This document shows, piece after piece, positions 35,822-47,229 of a stretch of 64,000 nt of DNA. A program made the translations under genes and the position numbers. Numbering within the stretch: position 1 is the stretch's first letter; each line of letters opens with the position of its first letter. The notes under the pieces are model-generated. The model was given only the letters and a program-made list of their open reading frames with translations. It was not told where the DNA came from and searched no databases. Source of the stretch: Sanguinoderma infundibulare (taxonomy: Eukaryota > Basidiomycota > Agaricomycetes > Polyporales > Polyporaceae); NCBI GenBank assembly GCA_032821775.1, contig JAVLRN010000008.1, forward strand, positions 124,001-188,000, read 5' to 3'.

Positions 35822-37409
35822 ATGAACAGCACCGATGCGGAATTTGACCCTACAATGTGGAGTGTCTTCGTCTATATAACCAAAGACGAGATTACCAGTA
35901 TTGCCTTACCGGCTAGTCTATACGGTATGGAAAGTTGCCGACCGCAGTCACTCCCTCCGTATACTGAGACCGATGACCTCAGGAATACTCACAACACTGT
36001 CCATCATGTCATTCGCCGCCCTCATTCGGTGAGTTTCATGCATCCGGTCGTCTCGTTTGCTAACAGCACTCTGCACTCAAACTAGGCGAACACCGTCGGG
36101 GCGCGGGATCAACTTGTACATCGTGATGCTCAGCCTCACTCTGCTTGCGCTTCATATCTCCACGACAATCTATTTGGTGTTTCAGATTCTGGTGACCCAG
36201 GCAGATATGCTTTCTATGGCCAAAAATTCTATCGACATGATTTGGAACTTCCCGTCAAATGTCACGGTGGAACCGCCACCTTCGTCCCTATCGATGCAGA
36301 GTATTTATTTGCATTGCGGATGCACCGCGGCACTCACAGTCAATGTCAAAGGCCTTCCTAGCTCGTTACCGTATCGTTCCGGCTGACTCAGTCGTCTCCG
36401 TAACAGATCCTATTGGGGGACGCAATCGTATGCTGGAGGGCATGTATGATTTGGCCGGGAAATTGGACCATGAGAGCCGTCTGCGCCGCGCTTTTGATGA
36501 CATCCTTTGGTACGTTGGTCTGACTCTAACAATATCTTATGTGGCGCTCGCTAATGCTGAGGCAGCTTTCGGGATTGTGGACACCAACCAGTCGTGCACC
36601 AATACCTCCGTCTGGCAGGGTACAGTGAGCGGCGTACCATCTCTAGGTACGGGAAGTATGTACCAGGGATCAACATACGGCGTGGTCGCATCCGTGCTGT
36701 CCTTTTCGACAAATTTGTGTGCCACTCTCGCCGTGAGCTATAAGGCTTGGTGCGTCTTTTCACAAACGTCAGACACGCGATACTAGTGACTGACGGGAAT
36801 AGACAGGGAGACGAGAAGGTTTTCACGGAAGTACTTCATTTCCGGCCCCATGTCCACCAAGACGGAACGGCTGCTCTCTATACTCATCGAATCCGGTGCG
36901 ATCTACTGCGCGTTGTGGGTAAGCACGCTGACTTCCCCTTGAACACGACTCGAAGGTAAATTCATTCGGCCTCGCTTGAATAGATCGTCGTCGTCGTCTG
37001 GCAAATTGGGATGGACACCCCAAAGACGGCGCTTAACTACGGAACCGGTAGTTTCTGGGACGTGTTTGGCGTCTTCATCAGCGGCGGACTCGCACCGGTG
37101 ATCGTACGTAACACCTCTTCAACCTGCGGGTTCCTCTAGAGTGCTTACACCTGGCAGGCCATCTACCCGACGATAATCATTATCCTCATCGCGCTCGACA
37201 AGTCCCACATGGAGAAGGGATTCACGAAGCCTCTCATTTGTAGCTTCGGCACGATGCCTGGCATGCACTCGCTGTCCGTCAACGTCGACACAATCGTGAC
37301 TACCTACCACGACTGCAACCGGTCGGAGAGGTCCATGGACCATGACGTCGGGTCCGACGGGTCGAGCACGCATTCGCTCGACAAATCCAAGGGAGATAAT
37401 GTCGTCTAG
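35822..37409 (+). CDS. 7-TM membrane protein, fungal-specific family (copy B, intact)
   Basis: Eight exons: 35822-35924, 35983-36028, 36086-36344, 36407-36509, 36566-36749, 36807-36918, 36984-37103, 37158-37409; 392 residues. Hydrophobic segments follow the family order: ILTTLSIMSFAAL, NLYIVMLSLTLLALHISTTI, ILLGDAIVCWRACMIW, VCAALLMTSF, LSFSTNLCATLAVSYKAW, LLSILIESGAIYCALWIVVV, FISGGLAPVIAIYPTIIIIL. The cytoplasmic tail starts ALDKSHMEKGF and is rich in Ser/Asp/His. Exon 2 is 46 nt and exon 4 is 103 nt, as in C, D and E. It stands next to P1, divergently. Function unknown. Confidence 0.88.
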
Positions 37410-38019
37410 TTCGCGGCTCGTCCGAGCACGAGTCTCGTTTTGTATGCCTCTAGATGACTTGGAAGGGAGTGGGAGGAGGTTATACAGGAAGCAATCCGAT
37501 CGTAATGCCGCTTGACCATGAACTGGGCGGTATCTTGACATCGCCTATCGCTGTGTGTATCCCGTTTCAGTAGACTAGACAGTAATATTGTGCCGGAGAT
37601 CAGAAGTATTTTTCGTATTGGAAGCTTCCTGGAGTACATAAGAGGAGTGGCGAGAACGGAGAGCGAGAGCCGAGTTTCCCATGGTGCCTGGCAGAGACAG
37701 CAGTGCAAATGCGGAATATGAGGACCGAGTTGTGCAAGGTGACTGTGCAGCGCGATGGCAGTATGGTACTCTGACAGGGTCACTGGATTAGAGGAAGACG
37801 GAGGCAACGAGCAGATGTCATGGAAAGACGAGTGCATCTTGGATGGATGACGGAATGCTGTGGTATTCGAGCCGGCGACCGAGAAAACGATAGTTATTGG
37901 TGATTAACGTAGATGAGACTCCACTGCGTGTTGGGCTCTGCGCTACATGGCGTGGCCCTAGGCCCAGTATCGAGGTCACTGGCTCTCCGATTGAATACCG
38001 CACGAGACAACACTCTATT
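37410..38019. other. Intergenic, no gene seen
   Basis: 0.6 kb between 7-TM copy B and the left breakpoint of the duplicated monooxygenase fragment at about 38020. Nothing recognisable. Confidence 0.4.
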
Positions 38020-38044
38020 ATAACCGACGGCTCTGGTCGGTCAA

Positions 38045-38949
38045 CAGTCCTATGATGTGTTTTACTGATGTTGTGGGCACCTTGTTCTTTCCAAATAACT
38101 GCGAGCGGGAGGAATTGCGAGTAAGACTCTCAAGAGCCACAAAACAATTGGTAAAATACATACGTCCCGAGGAGCACGCGTGTGTTGAAAACCATCCTCC
38201 GATAGAGAGCTTCCGGGCACCAAAGAGCGGTATACGACCATGCCCGACCAGATGGGATCTACCATCGAGAGCAGCCGCGAAGCCTCATCAGCCCGCTTTT
38301 CTCCGCTTCGTCTGCGAGACTGTTGAACATCGTGAGCCGAACCGCAGAGCGGATACCGTCGCCCCCGACGACGAGGTCGCACGTTGCTGTCGTCCCGTCC
38401 TTAAATTTCAGGGTGATCGGTTCGGTCGGCTAGGATTCGGAGTACGAGACGAGGAGCTTGGAGAAGTACATCCCGCCGCGGGCATCGAGGTGCTTGACGA
38501 GGAACTGCTGGAGGAGAGATCTATGGAACGCGTGGAATTCTACAATGAACCGTTGTTGGTCAAATGTGTTCACCGGTGCGACAACCGACTATGCTGGACT
38601 CACGTTCGGTACCCTGGGCGATTTCGACAATCTTCCCTTCGTCGCACTTACGATACAAGAGAGAAAACCTTGATGGCCGCCCATGGCTCATAAGATAGCA
38701 CGGACAGATTGACAGACGAAATGTGCGCACCTGCAGTCTTGCGAACCGGTGATCGCGAGCTGAGCGGCGGACTCGTAGATGCCGAAGCGGACGTCGTGTG
38801 CGTACTCCTGTAGACACAGCCCGAGGACAAGGCCTCCCGTGCCCCCTCGGCTAGAGGAAATGACTGCTAGCATTGTCGAAAGACATCCGTTTGCGGTGTA
38901 CGTACATGATGGCGACACGTGACTTGATTTGGTTGCTGGCGAGAGGCAT
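38045..38949 (-). pseudogene. Truncated duplicate of the FAD monooxygenase
   Basis: This is the second copy of the 1759-3530 gene, from its start (38949) to exon 4-5. The copy stops at about 38020, so exons encoding GGKLIN and the GD motif TGDAAHAML are missing. Lesions: the FAD loop GGGMGG is changed towards RGGTGG; an 81-bp deletion joins AQLA directly to ITG through a CTCGC microhomology; a 2-nt shortfall after ITG breaks the frame; 9-10 nt are lost near HGQPDKA. Conserved blocks such as MVDPIWSGMVVYRSLV remain readable. It cannot make an active flavoenzyme. The segmental copy extends to 39365 and includes the promoter. Confidence 0.85.
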
Positions 38950-39710
38950 GGTGTATCGCAATGTGCGGTGTGGAAAGGAAAAGTGGCTGACGCAGGCAGA
39001 GAGACTGAGAGGGGGAGGAAGGAACTTGCTGGTGGCTTCCGAGGACCCCACATGCATATACGAGCGCGGCCATCCCCCCAGCCGCCGTCGCCGCGGCCGG
39101 GTTCGCCATCTACGGAAGTCCGCGAACTACAAAACAGGTCATGACCGGCACAAACGGGGAAAGGAAAAGCAGATCGCCCTTCGTCCAAGCGTCGCACACG
39201 TCGGGCGTAAAGGAATGACTTGGCACAACGCGAGCACGACGCGCCGCCTATTGGCGTGCACTCACCGGACCCGCAACAGCAGCGGGCGGTCACGTCGAGT
39301 GGGTCTGCGGCCTACCGTCTCCGCGTCGTACGTGCACTAACCGGAACGTCAGGAGACCGAAGGAAAGAGAATCCCTCATAGCCACCACCGAAGACTCGTC
39401 CTCGCAACCTGCTTCCGATACCAAGTCGCGGTCAAGCATCTAGAGGGGAGAAGCTGACAGACACGCACCGTCATCACTTGCTGCCTTCCTGCTTGTGGGA
39501 CCATCGCTTCGAGGACATCTTCGCGAGTGATACAAAGTCTGCGAGCGAACACGAAGCGGGCGCATCAACTGGATCCTCGAAATAGCATATACACAGCAGG
39601 AAGACAGCGATTCACACACAATCCTAACCATGGAGTCAGCTCATGACGTAGACTAGCGCATGCCGTGAAAAGAACTCACTATCAGATAACAGTCCAACTG
39701 CCTAGTGGCA
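38950..39710. other. Duplicated monooxygenase promoter, then 3' flank of P2
   Basis: 38950-39365 continues the segmental duplication (upstream region of the monooxygenase). 39545-39710 repeats the 3' flank of P1. The two duplicated blocks therefore meet within about 180 bp. Confidence 0.6.
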
Positions 39711-40899
39711 CTATGCGTTCATAGTCTCAAATGCTTCCACGAAGCCCATGTTTTGTTCGTTATGCTCCCGCAGCCAGCGCGCAAAGTCCACGAATGTCTT
39801 CGGCGGGCTCTCGCGCGTGTCCCCGGTCCGCCGAGTGCTGGTAGACTCAAGCAGCGCAGTCCAGACACGTTCGGAGAACGACTCCGGAACGGGCGAGGGC
39901 GAGAGTGGCGAGATGAGGTCTGCAGCATTTTTGTTCTCCTCGGGGACAGGGGTTGGTGGAGATCGGGGGTCGGACGCGGCGACGGTGTCTACGTCTTCAG
40001 CAGGTAGCGACGGGTAAGTTGTATCCTGCATGATGTGTGGACGATCGTGCGCACCGTGCCCTTTGTCCGTCAAGGTTGGTGGCGCGATAGGCGGTTGCGG
40101 CTATGATTGGCGGATTGTGAGTTCGTGCACGGGAGTAGAAACAGAGACAACAAACGCAAACCTCTGGAGCCAGGATATCATGACTTTGATTTTGAGCGCG
40201 TCGCAGGAATGCGTGCGTCAAAATGTGGTCTGGCGCGACCCCGCTTCCAAGACTCTCCGCCCAGATCTCCGCAACCTCGGGTGATGGGTCAGGATCGTCG
40301 TAGAGGAGGATGTTCAGCTTGGCGAGGACTGAACCCGGATCTGTGTTGGGACGATTGTCAGAGAACAACGAATGCAAGGTGCAGCGTTCGAACCGAACCC
40401 CAGACAGACCTGACGGAGACTCTCCATTCTGGTCAACTGGGCATGCTGTACGGCGCAATGATGGGAGCACGTCAGTACCTTCGCTGCGACTTCACTTCTT
40501 GCCACTTACCTTTTCTGCGACCGGGTCTCTTCTTCGGCACATCACCACCACTTGCTCGCATCTTGGCGCGGGTATTTGCAAAGTACGAATATACCTGCCG
40601 CGCAGTGTAATACTCGCAACCCGGAACGGCCCTGACTTGCTCCGCGAGTTCCTCCTGCGCGGTCGAGTCTGGCCAGTGGGTGACGTTGCGGAAGTAGTCT
40701 GCTCGTGGTGCATCGCGCTATCAGCTTCAAATTTTCGGTCAGCATTATGTAGGGGCTTACCGTCGAGAATGTCGTACGCCTCTGGCTCCAGGCGGCGTCT
40801 CGTTAGGCCCGTTGAGCTCTTGGTCGACGAACTCTGGATGACGGCTGCTTCCCCCGCTGGCGAGGTGGCAGCGAGCCATCGGAGGTACGCCCCTTCCAT
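39711..40899 (-). CDS. P-family protein with one homeodomain-like module (P2, intact)
   Basis: Four exons, 40761-40899, 40510-40698, 40162-40445 and 39711-40025, phases closing to 308 residues. Exon 1 encodes MEGAYLRWLAATSPAGE to PEAYDILD. The module (residues 47-94) runs from DYFRNVTHWPDSTA to CEYYTARQVYSYFANTRAKMR: three predicted helices with Y-F-x-x-x-R-A-K in the place of the homeodomain recognition helix. A basic stretch KKRPGRRK follows, a likely nuclear signal. The middle exon has DDPDPSPEVAEIWAES, shared with P4, P5 and P7. The last exon is acidic and Pro-rich, with ESFSERVWTALLES and KTFVDFARWLREHNE, the family C-terminal signature. I propose it as the reference single-module member. 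Confidence 0.75.
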
Positions 40900-41201
40900 T
40901 TATGCGGGTCTCCTCAGTCCATAAAGGCGGTCGATGGCCAAAGCATAGGAAGCCTTTCAGACGGCGTCAAGAAATCAAATACCAATCAAACCGTGGGATC
41001 AAAGATAATAAACATATTGTAGCCTCCGGCCTTAGCCGGGAAATTGGCGTCTGATATCCACCAATCATCACCATCGATCTGATTACATCAGCACACTAAA
41101 TCCAGGGTGGCAAGACCGAGATTTTGCGTTGCTGTGTGCTCTCTCCCCCGTCCCGGCCGCATAACCGCCTGTAGACAGCTGCAGCCCTCGCACGGCGCCC
41201 G
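40900..41201. other. Bidirectional promoter region of P2 and P3
   Basis: Only 302 bp separate the divergent ATGs of P2 (40899) and P3 (41202). No strong TATA box is obvious; AATCAAATACCAATCAAACC near 40974-40993 is a repetitive A-rich element. Confidence 0.35.
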
Positions 41202-44200
41202 ATGGACGCTCAGGTGTCGGCAGTGGCTAGTGCAAGCACAGGCCACGCCGCTGACGATGATGTGGTGATCGTTTCTGCGCCTGCTGAACCTATAAGCTCT
41301 GCCGGAGGGAAGAAAAAACGGGCACGACTGTCAAGTGAGGCGTACAAGATTTTCAACGGTACGATATTAGGCTGAGTCCCGTGAGTGTTTCGAATGCTGA
41401 ATCGTTTGGCGGACAGATTACTTCTTCCGTGTCACCCGACGGCCGAACGAGGCCGAAACGCTCGAGCTCGTATCCAGGGTGCACCACCTCGCCGGTTGCG
41501 AGTCCTGCAGGCCTGAGCAGGTGAATAAATACTTTGAGCGATTGCGCGCCAGGCATCGCTCCGCCACAGACCTGGTGGTCAAGCGGGAGCTTGTCGAGAC
41601 GCCACTGCCCTTGATGCCAGGTAATTTTTGTGCCTTGCGCACACATGCAGCGCAGGATCTCTTACATCTTTCTTCCAAGACGAATCGATATCGAGCGCAG
41701 ATCCTTTCGTCCATCGCACTCCCTCAACCGCTGTCAGGTCAACTGGAAAGAAGGCACGAGCGACGAGCACTGTAGAGCCTCCATCGGCTACTTTAAAGGG
41801 CACTGTTCCCACTTCAAACCCGCTACTGGCTGAGCAAACCTCCGTCTCCATATCCATATCCAACGTGGGGGCCTTTCCCCTAGGAGATTCCTCGTCGAGT
41901 CTAGGTTCTATGTCGGCGTCGACACTTCCGCCCGCAAGTTCAACTCAGAAGAGGCGAAAACGTATCTTACCGGAAGGTTACAAGATCATGGACGGTGCGC
42001 CCCCGTCCTCCCCTTCACAACCTGCTGAATTCCTGAGATGCCACACAGACTTTTTTAACAACGTCAGTAGGAACCCCACGACAAAGCAAAGGCACACGCT
42101 CTTGGCGGTGATCACGTCCATGAACGGCTGCGAGCAATACACCTTCACGAACTTGAACGCGTACTTTTACAAATTAAGAAGTCGGCGCAAGGAGCCGCAT
42201 ATGTTTGTCAAGGCGGAATCGCCCGAGCTCCAGTCGAACGGGGATAACCCTCCTCTCTTTGTCAAAGCGGAGTCGCCCGAGTTCCAGTCAAACGTGGGTG
42301 AGTTCGCACCCACAATCTTTCCAGGTCTCTCGCGCACTTATCGCTTTGCGTTGAATGCATTACATCCAGAGACAACGGAGTCTCTGCCAGCGGCGCATTT
42401 GGTGCCCCCGTCCGCATCCGACCGGGAACCAGAGCCTCCATCCGTCCATTCTTCTTCCTCGATCTTCGATATTTCGCAATTCACGTTCGTGACACAACTA
42501 CCGGCCACGCAAACACAGCCGGAAGCCCAATTTTCTCCATTCATTCCGTTTGTGAACATCACGCCCTACACCCCTACCGCGACTCCTCGACCGAGCTCCA
42601 CAAAGCGTACCCCTCAGGCGCACATCACGGCCGTAGGCGATGCTCCGGCTAAGCGTCCAATTGTCTACCGCTCAAAACGGGGCCTTCCTTCAGCCGGGAA
42701 TGGTGCGTGTCGCGGGCGTATATCTAGTGCCCAATACTGACGGCTATTCGCAGCTCCCGCTACGTCGTCCTCGGTCCCCATTCTATCCCTACCCCTACCT
42801 CCATCCAATCCAGAGCCGCAGTCGAGTTCCCCCGATACGACAGCTATGTCGTCCGCGGAGTCTGCTCCCCACTCGGTCAGGATGGTCGACGAGTCCGCAG
42901 ACGCGGACGCTTCTGGAGAGACTTGCACTGACGCCGTCCCTGCACCCTCCGAACCCAACCCATCCACCGCCCCAGCGTCGACGCCTGTGTCCATATCAAA
43001 CTCCAACGAACGCTCCACCACAGATGCAGCGTTCCAGCTCCTCGATGGTAAGTCTCCCCTTCTGATTTCTCGCGACAATTGCTCACCATTGTTCGCCGGG
43101 AACCCCCAGACTACTCCGCGAACGTCAGTTCGAACCCGAGCCGGGCGGAGCGCACCGCGTTGGCGAGCGAGGTCAACGCGCTCCCCGGGTGTGAGGGTTG
43201 CACGGCGAAGCAGGTCGGGAAGCACTTCAAGAAGCGGCGGCTCGACGAGCGGTGCGACGCGTTGATGGACGAGCGGATGGGTGCTGGAGCGGAGGCGGAG
43301 GCGGAGGTGGTGCTCGTGGCTGAGGTCGAGCCGGACGTGAAGTCGGGTACGTCGTGATCTCGGTGGTGGACTGTGTTGATGTTTTCCGTGGGGCTTGACG
43401 GTCTGGACGTGCTGATGCGAGTTTGTCGTAGATGGAGCCGTGTTCGAAGCGTCGGACGTTCCTTCCGTTCCCATCGACGCTGTCGTAAAGGCTTCGTCGC
43501 CGGATAGGGCAGGAGAGGACATCGGTGCGCCCGCGGCCCAGTCGCTTCGGGACACGGTGTCGATGGAGGAGCGGATGGGTTCTGGCGCCGAAGCGGAGGC
43601 GGAGACGATGCTCGAGCCGGCCTTGAAGTCGGGTACGTCGCGTGCGGATGTTCTGCGACACGAGGTGCTCACGAACATTTGATGTAGTGGTGTCCAACGT
43701 TGCTTCCGTTCCCGTGGACGCTCCCGTGGAGGCTTCTCTGCCGAACAGGGCGCCGGAGGCTCAGTCGCCTCGGGACACGGTGCCGATGGAGGAACGGATG
43801 GGTGCGGAGGCGGATGGGAAGGCGGAGGCGGAGACGATGGTCGAGCCCGGGTTGAAGTTCGGTACGCCGTCGGTCAGTGTTCCGCGGCACCGAGGTGCTA
43901 ACTCATGTTCGGTGTAGATGGTGGCGTCTTCGAGCCATCGGACCTTTCTGCCGCGTCCATCGACGCCGCCCAGGAGGCCGGAGAGGACAACAGCGCGCCT
44001 GACTTTCAGTCGCTTCCGGAAACTCCGATGGAAGAGGATGAGGCCCCCCCTCCTGGAGACATGGACCTCGGCTATGAAGAGACAAATCAGGATGGTGATC
44101 ACTCTGACATCATATCCGTATGCGTAGTTCCAACTGACGTATTATCGCCAGACGCAGATATACCCATGGACGTGGACGATCCCCTGTCAGCGGGAGTCCA

Positions 44201-44360
44201 AGCCAAAGCGGGTGCGGACATCATATTCAACCTCGCGATGCGACTAGAACGCGTATTTGCGGCGTCCCCGTCGGCATCGGGAGAGGACCAACCCACAACA
44301 TTCACCGACTTCGCCGCTTGGCTGAAATTGCAGAACGTCGACCTCTGTGCATCGGGCTAG
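41202..44360 (+). CDS. P-family protein with three homeodomain-like modules (P3, intact, 892 aa)
   Basis: Nine exons: 41202-41358, 41417-41620, 41680-41994, 42049-42702, 42754-43047, 43110-43346, 43432-43632, 43688-43861, 43918-44360. Every one of the eight introns is in phase 1. Module 1 (from residue 53): DYFFRVTRRPNEAETLELVS, QVNKYFERLRARHR. Module 2 (from 226): DFFNNVSRNPTTKQRHTLLA, LNAYFYKLRSRRKE. Module 3 (from 542): DYSANVSSNPSRAERTALAS, QVGKHFKKRRLDER. Each module begins a fresh exon after G|AC. Linkers are Pro/Ser-rich; exon 4 holds a duplicated FVKAESPE unit; exons 6-8 repeat MEERMGSGAEAEAE-like acidic segments. The C-terminus has TTFTDFAAWLKLQN, the family signature. A nuclear, multi-module DNA-binding protein is inferred. 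Possible over-prediction: exons 7-8 could be alternatively used, since skipping either keeps frame. Confidence 0.72.
42204..42311 (+). repeat. 54-bp tandem duplication inside P3 exon 4
   Basis: Two adjacent 54-bp units encode FVKAESPELQSNGDNPPL and FVKAESPEFQSNVGEF. KAESPE resembles a SUMO-acceptor core (hydrophobic-K-x-E: VKAE), so each unit may carry one site. Confidence 0.7.
43264..43868 (+). repeat. Tandem exon-intron repeat in P3 (three units)
   Basis: GATGGACGAGCGGATGGGTG at 43264 recurs as GATGGAGGAGCGGATGGGTT at about 43562 and GATGGAGGAACGGATGGGTG at about 43786. Each is followed by GAGGCGGAGGCGGAG-type repeats and AAGTCGG or AAGTTCGG at a GTACG donor. Intron starts are also alike, so whole exon-intron units were duplicated. 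Confidence 0.75.
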
Positions 44361-44929
44361 ATGAGTATCGCATTTGGCCCCCGTACCCGGACACCTTTGA
44401 TCACACCGAAATCGTCCGAATCGTCACACCATAGTAGCCATCACGGACTCCACTTTTCGTTATTCGCTGACATTTCCGAGCTGAACCACTACTCTACGCG
44501 CGCCCCTGTATTGTCGCTGTAATACCTCGTCGTATAATCGACATTCACTGTGTTGTCTTTTCTTTCTCGCAATGCATAGGCATCAGATTCAACCAATCAC
44601 TGCCCTCGATTAATATTACGTTATCACCCCAGTATGGCATTTTGTCGGTCTTGCGCGCGTCTCCAACAAACCATGATGTTCGCGACCACTGACAGCGGGC
44701 TTCAGCCCGCGGAGCCTCAAGCCTCATGGCTGGTCTCCCGTACGTTCTCAACCAAATGGATTGCATGTACACTGACAGCTCTCTGAAGTTGTCTGCTCAC
44801 TCGGACCCGGGCCCAATCGCCCATGGGCAGAAGAATAGACATCTGCCCCCGAAACGCGAAGAGGATATTCGAAATACACACACCACGTGGATGGTGAGTA
44901 AATTTGTCCTAATTTCGGCCACCAAGGTC
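44361..44929. other. Intergenic between P3 and P4
   Basis: No gene. From about 44820 on, the sequence resembles the regions before P5 (46990) and P7 (58090): CGAAGAGGATATTCG, GCGAAGAGAAGGGCATATG and TCGAAGAGAAGAGCATATG. Upstream control regions were therefore duplicated together with the genes. Confidence 0.5.
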
Positions 44930-44936
44930 TATATAG
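44930..44936 (+). promoter_or_regulatory. TATA box upstream of P4
   Basis: GTCTATATAGCATTTCCACG gives TATATAG about 215 nt before the P4 ATG. The following CATTTCCACGCAGAGTCTC is conserved before P7 (CATTTCCACTCAAGAGTCTC at about 58186), supporting a promoter or leader. Confidence 0.45.
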
Positions 44937-45150
44937 CATTTCCACGCAGAGTCTCAATTGGACGGCGAATGAAGCACGGAAGGTGGCTAGGCGCGCGCCA
45001 TACCTGACGCGCGCCGGAACGTGGCGAGGCTCTTCAGCCTTTCTCCACGTCCACCACGATCCTGTACACTGCATTGTCTCGAATAGAGATTGGTTCAGCG
45101 TACGGTTCGGGCGTGAGTGAACTGGGCGACCCTCAAGGTATATTACAAAA

Positions 45151-46365
45151 ATGCCGCGCGCCGCACGCCCAAGCGATGACGATCCCAGTGTGGGAGGTAG
45201 AGGCAAGCGGCTCCCGCAAGCCGCGATCGACATCCTGCACGGTGAGCTCTCCAAACGACTGCATATATGCATGTCATAGTCGTGTGGCGTTGACGGTGAA
45301 GACCTTGCTTCGTACTAGGCTATTTTCACAACGTCAGCAAGTTTCCTGACATCGGCGCGCGCACCGAGCTCGCTGCGCAGGTCAAAAGCATCGGACCCCG
45401 ATGCGAGCACTACACCGACCAGGTCGTGAACAACTACTTCGCGGGCCTCAGGAGGGAGGAGGCAAAGGCCGCAGCGAGACCCCGCGTCCAAGCCTCTAGC
45501 CCGGGCCCGCGAGCCACTTCTCGACGATCTGAGAGGACATGGAAGCGCATATACTCGCCTCCTCCGCACGCGCTCGGTCCGGGATACCGGGCCGGCGAGG
45601 CCGCTGGACGCGCGCCTTGACGACGAGCCAAACCCTTCGCTCGAGACGGCGAACCGATGGGCAGATGAGCTGGCGAGTTGGATGACTGGACAGGACGTGC
45701 TGGCGTATGCGCTGCTCAGGCGGATCCGGATCTCTGGCCGGGATATGCATGTGGACGAAGGCGAGCAGGTGAGCGCCGACCCTCAGTAAACGTTTGACGA
45801 TCGTACCGACGTTCGTGGTGTATTCTTTTCGCAGCCGGGGCCCTTGATACCTTCAGCAGCGCGAGACTCGACCCCGAGGACGCCGGCGGACGCACAAATG
45901 ACGGAATCATCCGAAGCTGACTTCGAGGAGGAGGAACCTTCCGAAGGTGCGAACGACCACTGGCCTATCCCCAGTGACGATGACACTCCCCCGACATCCT
46001 CTTCACCTCTACCGCCTCTTGAAGGCGTCGAACGGTCGCCGCTTACTCAGCCTGAGGCCGCCGCATTTCCTGAGACCGAAGCTGAGCCCATCTACTCCCT
46101 TGCGGCCCAGCTTCGACGCGCGCTCTCCGACGCCACGGTTCGCGCTGGCGACCTGGTTCTGAAAACCTTCGAGGAGCTTTCTGGGTGGCTTGCGGAACGA
46201 AACACGGCTCGTCGCTCCGTTGGGATCGGACCTGTTCGCGCGCCTGATCTAGTGACGAGCGATGAGATCGCCGTCTCTTCGTCAAATCCCCCAAGGGCTC
46301 CATTGCCCGCCGACACTCGACGACTTCACGTCGTATCTCGCAGACGAGACCTGGCCATGCCTTAA
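45151..46365 (+). pseudogene. P-family gene, one homeodomain-like module (P4, one frameshift)
   Basis: Exon 1 (45151-45241) encodes MPRAARPSDDDPSVGGRG to AIDILH. Exon 2 (from 45319) gives GYFHNVSKFPDIGARTELAA, HYTDQVVNNYFAGLRREE, the module. In this frame a stop comes at 45618-45620. The middle domain continues in another frame: NPSLETANRWADELASWMTG, DVLAYALLRRIRISGRDM, to the GTGAGC donor at 45769. Relative to P5, 1 nt has been gained (or 2 lost) around 45560-45600. The last exon (45835-46365) carries an acidic stretch, LRRALSDAT and KTFEELSGWLAERN. An unrecognised intron could also rescue the frame, so disruption is likely but not certain. Confidence 0.6.
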
Positions 46366-47229
46366 AGGCCAGAACATCTTGAGCGTAAAAAGTTATTGAG
46401 CACGTGCTGACAGATGGTGAGTATTTGTCCTTTGACGGGTATACTAATGAAGTGTGCTGCTTACTTGAACATATACACATCCTCAGGCGGCGACTGCGGC
46501 AGGTTTGGCGATTACGTAGTACGCAACGAGTGTCCTCTCTGGCACGGTCCAAGTTGTTACTGCGGTCGGGGACGCGGATGTATGGCGGAGAGGATATAGC
46601 ACGGGATTGCCATGTCGAGAGTGGAGAACTCGAGTGTGGAGAGAGGCCCAAAACCCGCGACCAGAGGGACCATGGGTCTCTGTCAAATGCTGGGAGAAGC
46701 GCGGAAAATCAGCCAGGAGAACGCGAGTTGGACGTTGGACGGTCAAGGACGCGGTCGAGAACACCATACATAAGAGGCGGCCGTTGAGAGAGAGATGGCG
46801 CGCGCTTGAACCCATCCGGTATCGATCGTGTGCTATCGTGTGGCTGTACATGTTCTCCGTCTCCTACCATCTGGTTGGCCACTAGTAGAATCGGCGCAAA
46901 AAGCCTCGTCATGTGCCTTATCAAACAGGTGGTGTACGTGTATCGCATTCTAACGTTGTCTGATGTTGTAACAGAACCAAGATCACGGCCCAGCATTGGC
47001 ACTGCATCCAAAATGCGAAGAGAAGGGCATATGCCCGTGGATAGTGAGTACGTCTGTCCTCATATCCGAGTCGACCTGTGACATAATGATTATATTCGCA
47101 GAGTCTGTCGGACAGCGAAGAAGTGTAGAAGGCGGTCGCATGCCAATGCCACATGTCGATCTACGACGACTATCGGGTCGTTCCTCCTCGACACACTCTG
47201 GCGTCCGACCCTTCACACTTTCACGCTCG
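46366..47229. other. Intergenic between P4 and P5
   Basis: No gene. The part from about 46990 to 47110 resembles the upstream regions of P4 and P7, pointing to a shared promoter module. Confidence 0.4.

Noticed and set aside
42665..43678. 337-codon minus-strand ORF
   Set aside because: Long only because of the biased composition of P3 exons on the other strand. P3 has eight phase-consistent introns and three modules.
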